From Streptomyces panaciradicis (GTDB lineage Bacteria > Actinomycetota > Actinomycetes > Streptomycetales > Streptomycetaceae), in the NCBI RefSeq assembly GCF_023516615.1, contig NZ_JAMGBF010000148.1:1-33868 (forward strand): DNA of 33,868 bases. The letters run 5' to 3'. The position numbers and the translations under genes were made by a program. The notes under the pieces were generated by a model. The model searched no databases and had not been told where the DNA came from. It worked only from the letters and a program-made list of their open reading frames with translations. The number at the start of each line of letters is the position of its first letter. The stretch's first letter is position 1. This document shows, one piece after another, positions 15,537 through 22,621 of this stretch.

Positions 15537-15890
15537 ATGAACAGCGTCAGTCTGCGCCGGGCAGCGGGAATCACTGCGGCATCGGTGGTCGCCGCCGCGA
15601 GCTGCCTGATGGCGGCCGGGTCGGCGGACGCCGCGACGGCGCATCAGTTCACGCTCTGCTCCGACGGGTACTACGACTCCTACGCGTACTTCCCCGCCAG
15701 GAACTTCTCCACCACGATCGTGAACCCGGGTACCTGCACCACCCTCTACTTCGGCGATTCGGGTGCGGAAGCCGTCCAGCTGTACGAGGGCAACGGACGG
15801 TACATCGGTGGCTTCTACTACGAGAAGAGCACGGGCACCGGCGTCTCCACCACCGGCACCGCCTCCTCCCCGGGGTACTACCGCTGGTGA
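15537..15890 (+). CDS. Small secreted protein of unknown function
   Basis: 117 residues from the ATG at 15537, preceded by GAGG with 5-base spacing; a GTG at 15531 lies inside that Shine-Dalgarno and is unlikely. Residues 1-33 are a typical signal peptide: LRR, a long Ala/Val/Leu core, then an Ala-rich AxA cleavage region (SADAATA). The mature chain is about 82 residues, rich in Tyr, Gly, Ser and Thr, with two cysteines (LCSDG and GTCTT) that could form one disulfide, and is probably all beta. I do not recognise the family. It is transcribed alone and ends just before a strong hairpin. Confidence 0.75.
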   Translation: MNSVSLRRAAGITAASVVAAASCLMAAGSADAATAHQFTLCSDGYYDSYAYFPARNFSTTIVNPGTCTTLYFGDSGAEAVQLYEGNGRYIGGFYYEKSTGTGVSTTGTASSPGYYRW

Positions 15891-15900
15891 ACCCCGCAGC

Positions 15901-15948
15901 GGGCCGGTGTCCCCTCATCCCTTTCGGCGGTGAGGGGGACACCGGCCC
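15901..15948. terminator. Bidirectional hairpin terminator
   Basis: GGGCCGGTGTCCCCTCA (15901-15917) pairs with TGAGGGGGACACCGGCCC (15931-15948), a 17-bp stem with one bulged G and a 13-base loop. It lies between the convergent ends of the small secreted protein and the ABC permease. Confidence 0.85.
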
Positions 15949-15992
15949 GTCGCCATGACCGGGGACGACTCGCTCCCCGGCGTGCCCCCGAC

Positions 15993-17213
15993 TCACACGG
16001 CGGCCAATGCCTCGGTCGGGGGCAGCGCGGAGGCGCGTACGGCGGGGTAGAGGCCCGCGGCCACGCCGACGGCGATCGCCCCGAAGACACCCGCGACGAG
16101 CGCCAGAGGCGGCACCACCACGGGCCAGGACTGGGACATCGCGTAGCCGGCCGCGGCCGCTGCCCCGAGCGCTGTTCCGGCGCAGCCGCCCAGCGCGGAC
16201 AGAGCCACGGACTCCGCCAGGAACTGCCCCCTGATCTGGCCGCGACTGGCGCCCAGGGCGCGTCGCAGACCGATCTCGCGGCGTCGTTCCAGCACCGACA
16301 CCACCATGGTGTTGGCCACGCCGACGCCGCCGACCAGGAGCGCGACACCCGCGAGTCCGAGCAGGAGGACCGACAGGGTCCGCTGGGTGGCACGCTTGGC
16401 GGCCAGGGCGTCCGACGGGCGGCTGACCTGCACCAGGCCGGGCAGTTGCGGGTGGACCGTGGCGGGCAGTACGGCGCGGACGGCCTCGATCTGCGCCTCG
16501 CGGGCCCTGACGTAGACGACGGTGGGGTGGCCGTCGAAGTCGAGCTGTGTGCGGGCCGCGTCCCAGCCGACCAGGACGGTGGTGTCGAGGTCGGGGGCGA
16601 GCGGCAGCGGGTCCAGGATGCCGATGACCGTGAACCAGTGACCGCCGATGTACACCTGCCCGGCCTCCCGGCCGGGCCGCACCCGGTCGAAGCCGAGGCG
16701 GGAGGCGGCCCGGGAGCCGAGGACCACCGTGGGGAACCGTGCCGTGGTGGTGGAGAGGAAGGCCCCCGACCGGACCGTTCCGTGGACTGCCGCGAGCAGG
16801 TCGGTGCGGGCGGCAAGGACGCCGATGCCGGAGGCGTCGGACGGGTCGGCACGGTCGGAGCGCAGGACGGTCGAGTGGGTGTTGGCCACGGCGCTCGCGT
16901 GGGTCACCGGGCCGATGCGGGCGGCCATGGCGTCCGCGGTGGCGGGCAGCACCACCGGGGGATCGCTGTCCCCCTGCGGCGCCACGCGCAGCATGTCCGT
17001 ACCGAGCGCGGACAGTTGGTTCATGAGGGCCTGCCGACTGGAGGCCGGTACGGCGGTCACGAGCACGAGGGTCGCGATCCCCAGGGAGATGCCGAGCGCG
17101 GACAGGGCGGCCCGCGGGCCGCGGCTGCGGATGCCGAGCAGACCGAGCCTGAGGACGTCCGTGAACGCCAGCCGGACCGGGCGCAGCCCGTGGTCCCTCG
17201 CCCTGCGGGTCAT
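15993..17213 (-). CDS. MacB/FtsX-family ABC transporter permease
   Basis: 406 residues. The ATG at 17213 overlaps the TGA of the upstream ATPase gene (ATGA), implying translational coupling. One N-terminal membrane segment (about 37-59) is followed by an extracytoplasmic MacB-type domain of about 220 residues. A C-terminal FtsX core has three membrane segments (about 284-308, 337-360 and 372-394) and the family's cytoplasmic coupling motif, ERRREIGLRRALGA. It works with the ATPase and membrane-fusion protein encoded just upstream. By family, such systems are mechanotransmission exporters or envelope-stress devices; the substrate cannot be read from the sequence. It is the last gene of the operon. 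Confidence 0.93.
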   Translation of the reverse strand: MTRRARDHGLRPVRLAFTDVLRLGLLGIRSRGPRAALSALGISLGIATLVLVTAVPASSRQALMNQLSALGTDMLRVAPQGDSDPPVVLPATADAMAARIGPVTHASAVANTHSTVLRSDRADPSDASGIGVLAARTDLLAAVHGTVRSGAFLSTTTARFPTVVLGSRAASRLGFDRVRPGREAGQVYIGGHWFTVIGILDPLPLAPDLDTTVLVGWDAARTQLDFDGHPTVVYVRAREAQIEAVRAVLPATVHPQLPGLVQVSRPSDALAAKRATQRTLSVLLLGLAGVALLVGGVGVANTMVVSVLERRREIGLRRALGASRGQIRGQFLAESVALSALGGCAGTALGAAAAAGYAMSQSWPVVVPPLALVAGVFGAIAVGVAAGLYPAVRASALPPTEALAAV

Positions 17214-17932
17214 GCGGTGCTCACCTCCGTTACGTCGGTCGTGACGCGGCCGTCGCGCAGTTCCACCCGGCGGGGCAGACGGGCCGCGATGTCGCGGTCG
17301 TGGGTGATGACGGCGATGGTCGTGCCCTGAGCGTTCAGTTCGACGAGCAACTCGAGGACCGCCTCCCCGTTGGCCGCGTCGAGAGCGCCCGTGGGCTCGT
17401 CGGCCAGCACCAGCGCCGGATGGTTGACCAGGGCCCGGGCGATGGCGACGCGTTGGCGCTCGCCACCGGAGAGTTGCTGGGGGAGGTGGGTGTGGCGGTG
17501 TGCCAGGCCCACTCTGGCCAGGGCATCCCGGGCGAGCGGTCGTCGACTGCGGCGAGGGACGCCGGCGTACAGCAGGCCGGTGGCGACGTTCTCCGTGGCG
17601 TCCAGCCCGTCCGTGAGGTGGAAGTGCTGGAAGACGAAGCCCAGCATCCGTGCCCGCAGCGCGGAGAGGTGACGGTCGCCCAGGGCGTGGACGTCATGCC
17701 CCGCGACGCGGACGGTGCCGCTCGTCGGCCGGTCCAGGGTGCCCATGATGTGCAGCAGTGTCGACTTGCCGGACCCGGACGGGCCCACGATGGCGAGGAG
17801 TTCGCCCTCGTCGACTCTGAGTGAGACCCCGTCCAGCGCCGTGACGCCCCCGGGGTGGCGTTTGATGACGTCCTCGACGAGGAGTACAGGAGCTGCGGTG
17901 CCGGAAGCCGGGGAGTCGCGGAGGGCGTTCAC
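17210..17932 (-). CDS. ABC transporter ATP-binding protein (MacB/LolD type)
   Basis: 240 residues from the GTG at 17932, which overlaps the TGA of the upstream membrane-fusion gene (GTGA). The frame extends further upstream only as a shadow. Visible motifs: Walker A GPSGSGKST (Lys56), Q-loop FVFQHFHL, signature LSGGERQRV, Walker B LVLADEPTGALD and switch His in VITHD. The length is standard for LolD/MacB-class ATPases. It powers the downstream FtsX-type permease. Confidence 0.95.
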   Translation of the reverse strand: MNALRDSPASGTAAPVLLVEDVIKRHPGGVTALDGVSLRVDEGELLAIVGPSGSGKSTLLHIMGTLDRPTSGTVRVAGHDVHALGDRHLSALRARMLGFVFQHFHLTDGLDATENVATGLLYAGVPRRSRRPLARDALARVGLAHRHTHLPQQLSGGERQRVAIARALVNHPALVLADEPTGALDAANGEAVLELLVELNAQGTTIAVITHDRDIAARLPRRVELRDGRVTTDVTEVSTA

Positions 17933-19014
17933 GAGGCCGTCACCACCTTGGTGCCGGCGGTGAGTTCCTTGCCGCTCACCTCGACCATGCCGCCCGCGAA
18001 CATGCCGGTCGTCACCCCGAACAGGGTGCCGTCCGGGCGTTGCAGGGCGTATCCGCCTTCCCGCAGGGCGACGAGCGCGCTGACCGGGACGGCGAGTACG
18101 CCCTTGCGGGTCGTCGTCTCGAACCTGACCTGCACCGCCGCCGCGTCCAGACTCGCCACGTCCGCCGGCCGGTCGGGGACGACGGTGACGTCGACCGTCG
18201 CCGGTGCGGTCTGTGCCGCGGCATCCTCGCCGGTGCCGCCCTGGACGGTGCGGCCGAGTGCCGTCACCGTGCCGCGGACCGTCCTGCCGTCGGGCAGGTC
18301 GATCGCGGCCTTGATACCGGCCTTGACGGTTCCCACCTCGGTGGCCTCCACCGGCACGGTGACGGACTTGGCGGCCGAGGTATAGGTGAGCAGTGCGGTG
18401 TCGGCCGCGTCGCCGGGCTGCGCTTCGACCGTCTCGACACGCACCGGGCCGGGCAGGACGACGGCGCGGCCCGGGACGAGGGTGCCGGTCGCGGTCTGCC
18501 CGGTGTCGTGCTGCCAGCGCTTGAGCGCGGCGGCGAGCGCGGGGGTGAACTCCTCGCCCTGGTCGCCGGCGCCACGAGGAGCGACGGCCGCGCCGGTGTC
18601 GTAGCCCAGTGCCCGCAGGTTGGTCCCGAGCACGCTCACATCGTGCCCGCGCACCCCCGTCTTGGCCAGGGTGCGGAAGAACGGGGTGGCGCCGAAGAAC
18701 ACCGGGACGGGCCGGTCGTCGATCCGGTACAGGGGCTTGCCCCTGGCCGCTCGGGTGCCCGGTTTCGGCAGCAGGGTGACGACGCCCTGGCCGGTGCCCC
18801 TGAGGACGTGCGGTCTGCCGTAGCCGAGGGTGCCCGGCAGGGTGCGGCTGTCGGACAGGTCGGTCCTCGTGACGGTGGCTGTCCGCACCCGGGTGGGTGC
18901 TGCGGCCCTGGTCTCGCCGCCTGGGTGCGTGTCGCTCCACACCACCGCGCCGGTCCCGGCGGCGCCCACGAGCAGCAGGGCGCCCAGTGCGGCGACCCTA
19001 CTTCGCCTTGCCAC
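17929..19014 (-). CDS. Membrane-fusion (HlyD-like) protein with peptidoglycan-binding domain
   Basis: 361 residues from the GTG at 19014, overlapping the 3' end of the lipoprotein gene by 17 bases. An N-terminal anchor (about 7-29) precedes a lipoyl/barrel-sandwich half-domain (about 40-115), then a PG_binding_1-type helical insert (about 127-195; LGTNLRALGYD ... FTPALAAALKRWQ), then the second barrel half and a beta-barrel region (to about 355). This adaptor type is common in Gram-positive MacB-like operons. The peptidoglycan-binding insert suggests it is anchored in or senses the cell wall. It is the extracytoplasmic partner of the ATPase-permease pair downstream. Confidence 0.88.
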   Translation of the reverse strand: MARRSRVAALGALLLVGAAGTGAVVWSDTHPGGETRAAAPTRVRTATVTRTDLSDSRTLPGTLGYGRPHVLRGTGQGVVTLLPKPGTRAARGKPLYRIDDRPVPVFFGATPFFRTLAKTGVRGHDVSVLGTNLRALGYDTGAAVAPRGAGDQGEEFTPALAAALKRWQHDTGQTATGTLVPGRAVVLPGPVRVETVEAQPGDAADTALLTYTSAAKSVTVPVEATEVGTVKAGIKAAIDLPDGRTVRGTVTALGRTVQGGTGEDAAAQTAPATVDVTVVPDRPADVASLDAAAVQVRFETTTRKGVLAVPVSALVALREGGYALQRPDGTLFGVTTGMFAGGMVEVSGKELTAGTKVVTAS

Positions 19015-19606
19015 CGAATGCCTCCAGGGTGCAGCTCTTGTCGACCTTGCTCTGCTCGGCGGCGCTCATCGTGGAGTTGCCGTCGTACGTCCAGCCGGAG
19101 TTGTCGGGCAGTGCGGTCACCTTGAGCCCCTTGCCGTTCAGGCATTTCACATAGGCCCGGAAGTCGTCGTCGTAGTGGGGATTCGTCGCCCGGTCCATCT
19201 CCGGTGGTTGGAGCGGGAGTTTGTTCGCGCAGGCCTTGGTGGCGGCTTTGGCGGTGGCGCTGTGGTCGGTGTCGTCGATGGAGTCCGGGCCTCGGGCCGT
19301 GAGCATCTTGTGCCCGTGGTCCTTGAGGCAGGTGGCGTAGATGTGCCAGTAGCGGTCGCGTTCCGCGTCCGAGCTGTCGAGACGCAGTTGGGGGCGGCCG
19401 TCGTCGTCGGTGGAGGGTGCGGCGCTCACGGTCGCCTCGCCGTCCGGGGCACCGCTCTCCAGGGATGCCACGCCGTGCCGCGTCGCACCGTCGCCGCCTG
19501 AGTCGCCCGAGCCGCCGCAGCCGGTGAGCAGGAGGGTGCCTGCGAGGAGGCAGGTGGCGGTGCCCAGCATTCGGCCGGGCCCGCGAGTGTCGAAGAAGTG
19601 GGTCAT
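18998..19606 (-). CDS. Secreted lipoprotein with duplicated Cys-closed repeat
   Basis: 202 residues. A signal peptide ends in a lipobox, LLTGC, with Cys30 as the lipidation site. After a Gly/Ser/Asp-rich tether come two similar halves: about 84-130 (YWHIYATCLKDHG ... KACANKL) and about 145-197 (FRAYVKCLNGKG ... KSCTLEAF). Each opens with Tyr-x-x-Cys-Leu-x-x-x-Gly and closes with a Cys about 33-37 residues on, probably disulfide-linked. It is first in the ABC operon and is preceded by an 11-bp-periodic TGTC repeat also found upstream of the response regulator. No clear Shine-Dalgarno precedes the ATG at 19606; the internal ATG at 19570 also lacks one. Function unknown; perhaps a sensor or accessory factor of the ABC system. 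Confidence 0.85.
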   Translation of the reverse strand: MTHFFDTRGPGRMLGTATCLLAGTLLLTGCGGSGDSGGDGATRHGVASLESGAPDGEATVSAAPSTDDDGRPQLRLDSSDAERDRYWHIYATCLKDHGHKMLTARGPDSIDDTDHSATAKAATKACANKLPLQPPEMDRATNPHYDDDFRAYVKCLNGKGLKVTALPDNSGWTYDGNSTMSAAEQSKVDKSCTLEAFGGKAK

Positions 19607-19628
19607 GGCGCTGATCTTGCGCGACGTG

Positions 19629-19650
19629 TGTCGGGAAGCTGTCAGGAAGC
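19629..19650 (+). promoter_or_regulatory. Predicted response-regulator operator upstream of the lipoprotein-ABC operon
   Basis: TGTCGGGAAGC (19629-19639) is repeated as TGTCAGGAAGC (19640-19650), ten of eleven bases identical with an 11-bp period, 23-44 bases upstream of the lipoprotein ATG. Fourteen of the first fifteen bases match the site upstream of the response regulator. Tandem 11-bp repeats are the known binding architecture of OmpR/PhoB-family regulators. Confidence 0.55.
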
Positions 19651-19693
19651 GTTGCCGGTCCGGTGCCCGTCGCTTGCCGTTCGCGTGCGGGGC

Positions 19694-21565
19694 TCAGGCG
19701 GGTGGCCGGCTCGTGTCGTCCGGCCCCCGGGCGGGCAGCCTGAGGGCGAAGAGGGATCCCCTGCCCAGCGTGCTCGACGCGTGCGCGCTGCCCCCGTGCG
19801 CCTCGGCGAGCTTGCGGACGATGGACAGGCCCAGTCCGCTTCCCCCGCCGCTCCGACTCCGTGACTTCTCGGCCCGCCAGAAACGGTCGAAGACCTTGGG
19901 CAGGTCTTCCGCGTCGATGCCGGAGCCGGTGTCCTCGACGCCGAACACCACCTCGTCGCCCTGACGGTGGGCGGACAGGGTGACCGTGCCGCCCGCGGGC
20001 GTGTGCCGGATGGCGTTGGACACGAGGTTTCCGATCGCCTGGCGCAGCCGCACGGGGTCGGCGTGCAGGCGGGCCCCCTCTGGGGCCCGGACCCGCAGCT
20101 CCACGCCCGTGGAGCCGGCGTTGCCCTGGTGGGCGCGTGCGACCTGGGTGAGCATCGCGGCCGCGTCGATCTCCTCGGGGTGGATCGTGAGCGCGCCGGC
20201 GTCGGCCGCCGAGAGGTCACGCAGGTCGTCGATGATGTGCTGGAGGAGCACCGCTTCTTCCAGCAGCGAGGAGATGACGCTCTCGTCCGCGGGGACGACA
20301 CCGTCCTCGACGGCCTCCAGCCAGCCCCGTACGTTGCTCAGCGGTGTGCGCAGTTCGTGGGCGACGTCGCTCACCAGGGCCCGGCGCAGTTGCTCCAGTT
20401 CCTGGCGCCTGCTCGCCATCAGGTTGAACGCCGTGGCGAGTCTGCCGAACTCGTCGTCGCCCGTCACTTCGACGCGCGCGCTCTGATCGCCGTCGGCCAT
20501 CCGCTTGGCCGCGCCGGTCAGGGCACGCAGCGGCCTGACCATGCGGGTGCCGGCGACGTAGGTGACCGTCAGGGTGATCAGCAGCACCGAGACGGTGATC
20601 CCGGCGATCCGCATGCGGTTGGCGCCGGAGAGGTCGAAGAACGTGGAGATCTTCCGGTCGGGCGCGGTCGCGAAGAGCAGCGCGGGCGGCGCCACGTAGG
20701 GGTCGAGCTGCTCGCGCCGGGCAGTGGCGAGACAGGTCTCCGCTGCCCGGGGGTCGGGGGTGCCACGGGCGGTGGCGGAGATCCAGGTGAGATCGTCGGT
20801 GAGCTGCACCGTCGGGGCGTGACGGGCGGCGAGGCAGTCGTTGACCAGCCGGCCGAGCTGGGCCAGCGCCCGGCTCTCCGTGGCGGTGCGGGTCAGCAGG
20901 CGGTCCACCTCGCACCGGTCACCTGTGTCCAGGGGGTGGCCGCCGAGCTCGATCTCCGGCCGCCCGTTGGGTTTCTGGACGACCTCGACGCTCAGGATCT
21001 GTCCGGGACCTCGGAAGCACCGGGCCACCCGGGACGCCTCGGTCTCCAGCCTCGCCCTCTCCTGGCCGGTCAGCCGGAAGGGGCCGACGGCGCGCGGATC
21101 GATGCGGTCGGAGAGCGTGCCGTTGCGGCGGGGCGCCAATGCGGGGTCGACGGCGAACGCGTCGACCGTCGCCGACGCCGTCGACGGCAGCGATCGTGCC
21201 GTCCTCGGGCTCCCTTTCGCCGAGTCCGCCAGCAGGCGGCGGTCCACATCGGTCAGCGTGATGCGGCGCCCGGTCCGTGCCGACAGAGCGCGGATCGTCG
21301 GCCCGACCCCACTCCAGTCCGGGTGCGTGGCCGCGAAGCCGACGAGCGTGTCGTAGATGCGGGCGTCGTCGTTGAGGGCCCGGCCGCGCTCACGGCCGAT
21401 GGCGACGGCGGTCAGGCTGACGACGAGCCAGGCCGTCGCGGCGATCGAGCACAGGGAGACCAGTGCGGAGAGCATGAGCAGCCGCGACCGCAGACTCCTG
21501 CGCAGCGGTATGTCACCTCGCACGGGAACCGGTCCCGTCCTCGGACGACTCCTGGGAGCGGACAT
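19694..21565 (-). CDS. Sensor histidine kinase with large extracytoplasmic domain
   Basis: 623 residues from the ATG at 21565, which overlaps the response-regulator gene by 53 bases; a GTG at 21523 (11-base overlap) is an alternative, and neither has a good Shine-Dalgarno. A first membrane segment (about 30-54) and a second (about 320-343) bracket a sensor region of about 265 residues with four cysteines (VARC, DRC, NDC, ETC). HAMP follows (about 344-396), then HisKA with phospho-acceptor His403 in VAHELRTPLSN, and HATPase_c with N box NLVSNAIRHTP, VEDTGSGI, FDRFWRAE and GGGSGLGLSIV. The kinase looks fully competent. It partners the overlapping response regulator and probably signals to the ABC operon downstream. 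Confidence 0.93.
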   Translation of the reverse strand: MSAPRSRPRTGPVPVRGDIPLRRSLRSRLLMLSALVSLCSIAATAWLVVSLTAVAIGRERGRALNDDARIYDTLVGFAATHPDWSGVGPTIRALSARTGRRITLTDVDRRLLADSAKGSPRTARSLPSTASATVDAFAVDPALAPRRNGTLSDRIDPRAVGPFRLTGQERARLETEASRVARCFRGPGQILSVEVVQKPNGRPEIELGGHPLDTGDRCEVDRLLTRTATESRALAQLGRLVNDCLAARHAPTVQLTDDLTWISATARGTPDPRAAETCLATARREQLDPYVAPPALLFATAPDRKISTFFDLSGANRMRIAGITVSVLLITLTVTYVAGTRMVRPLRALTGAAKRMADGDQSARVEVTGDDEFGRLATAFNLMASRRQELEQLRRALVSDVAHELRTPLSNVRGWLEAVEDGVVPADESVISSLLEEAVLLQHIIDDLRDLSAADAGALTIHPEEIDAAAMLTQVARAHQGNAGSTGVELRVRAPEGARLHADPVRLRQAIGNLVSNAIRHTPAGGTVTLSAHRQGDEVVFGVEDTGSGIDAEDLPKVFDRFWRAEKSRSRSGGGSGLGLSIVRKLAEAHGGSAHASSTLGRGSLFALRLPARGPDDTSRPPA

Positions 21566-22268
21566 CGGCGATCTTGTAGCCGACGCCGTAGACCGTCAGC
21601 AGCCGCTCGGGGCGCGTGGGATCGCGCTCGATCTTGCGACGCAGGTTCATGATGTGACCGTCGACCGTGCGGGTCGTGACGTAGCGGTCGATGCCGTGCA
21701 GGTGTTCCAGTACCTGCTTCCTCGTGAACACCTGGCCCGGAGCCGAGGCCAGCACCTCCAGGACGCGGAACTCGCCGGGCGTGCATTCGATCAGGCGGCC
21801 GTCCACGCGGACCTCGAACCGGGCGGGGTCGACCACGAGCGACCCCACGGCAAGCACCGGCTCGGCCTGCCGGGCCGCTGCCCCGGCACCAGGGGTGGCT
21901 GTGTGCCCGCTCCGTCTGAGCAGGGTGCGGATCCGGGCGACCAGTTCGCGCGGGCTGCACGGCTTGGTCATGTAGTCGTCGGCGCCCAGGTCGAGGGCGA
22001 GCAGCAGATCGTCCTCCTCCGCACGTGCGGTGAGCATCAGGACCGGGACGTCGGACTCCCTGCGCAGCACGCGGCACACGTCCAGGCCGTCCGTGCGGGG
22101 CATCATCCAGTCCAGCACCACGAGGTCGGGCATCCGCCGACGGATCTCGTCCAGGGCGGCACGGCCGTCGTGGACGACACCGACGGAATGGCCTTCCCGC
22201 TCCAGGTAACGACGGATCAGATCGGCCTGCTTGGGGTCGTCGTCCGCGACGACAACGTACGCACACAT
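21513..22268 (-). CDS. OmpR/PhoB-family response regulator
   Basis: 251 residues from the ATG at 22268 (MCAYVVVADDD); an ATG three codons upstream (22277) is equally possible, and the frame upstream of that has no receiver homology. The receiver (about 1-115) has the acidic pair in VVADDD, the phospho-acceptor Asp in LVVLDWMMP, Thr in LMLTARA and Lys in YMTKPCSP. A winged-helix domain (about 150-240) ends in the usual TVDGHIMNLRRKIE ... LLTVYGVGYKI. It is first in a two-gene unit with the kinase. An 11-bp triple repeat lies about 75-100 bases upstream, suggesting autoregulation. Confidence 0.93.
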   Translation of the reverse strand: MCAYVVVADDDPKQADLIRRYLEREGHSVGVVHDGRAALDEIRRRMPDLVVLDWMMPRTDGLDVCRVLRRESDVPVLMLTARAEEDDLLLALDLGADDYMTKPCSPRELVARIRTLLRRSGHTATPGAGAAARQAEPVLAVGSLVVDPARFEVRVDGRLIECTPGEFRVLEVLASAPGQVFTRKQVLEHLHGIDRYVTTRTVDGHIMNLRRKIERDPTRPERLLTVYGVGYKIADVRSQESSEDGTGSRAR

Positions 22269-22277
22269 GGTGGCCAT

Positions 22278-22621
22278 CGTAGAAAGCGCGGCAGGCCGAC
22301 TCGGACCGTCGGCGCGGAAGTCGGCAAGGAGCACCGGACGCTGACAGGAAGACGACAACTTCCCGACATTCGGCCGTGAGTCTTGCACCGGCACTCGCGG
22401 CGGCGCTCCTGCCGGCACCCGAGCGGCCGGCGGGCAGGCTTCGGACGGCTGCTCCGTGACCTGCTGAAGAACACCGCGCGTGGCCAATGGCAGTTGTCGA
22501 ACGTTTCGATCCGATGGACGGTCTCGCCTTCGGAGCATGTCCACATGAGGCCGAGGAGATCTGATGTTGTGTTCACTTCTTGGTGACGGTCGTGTGTCGC
22601 GGCTCGGCTAATCTTCCCGGT
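22278..22621. other. Divergent regulatory region between two-component and SARP genes
   Basis: About 344 bases between the start of the response regulator and the GTG of the SARP gene. It contains the TGTC triple repeat (22343-22368) and a near-repeat GTCGGCGCGGAA/GTCGGCAAGGAG (22308-22331). A TTCAC-N6-GTGA imperfect palindrome lies at about 22572-22586, just upstream of the SARP start. I do not see a convincing sigma-70 promoter or an additional gene. Confidence 0.5.
22343..22368 (-). promoter_or_regulatory. Predicted autoregulatory operator of the response regulator
   Basis: Read on the minus strand, TGTC occurs three times at exact 11-base intervals (plus-strand GACA at 22365, 22354 and 22343). 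The first unit and the start of the second read TGTCGGGAAGTTGTC, differing by one base from the site before the lipoprotein gene. It lies 75-100 bases upstream of the ATG at 22268. Confidence 0.55.

Noticed and set aside
19967..21652. Plus-strand open frame of 561 codons opposite the histidine kinase
   Set aside because: No domain is visible, whereas the minus strand has complete HAMP, HisKA and HATPase motifs.
22572..22586. TTCAC-N6-GTGA as a possible PHO box or operator of the SARP gene
   Set aside because: There is only a short imperfect palindrome and no second GTTCACC unit at 11-bp spacing, so it is too weak to call.
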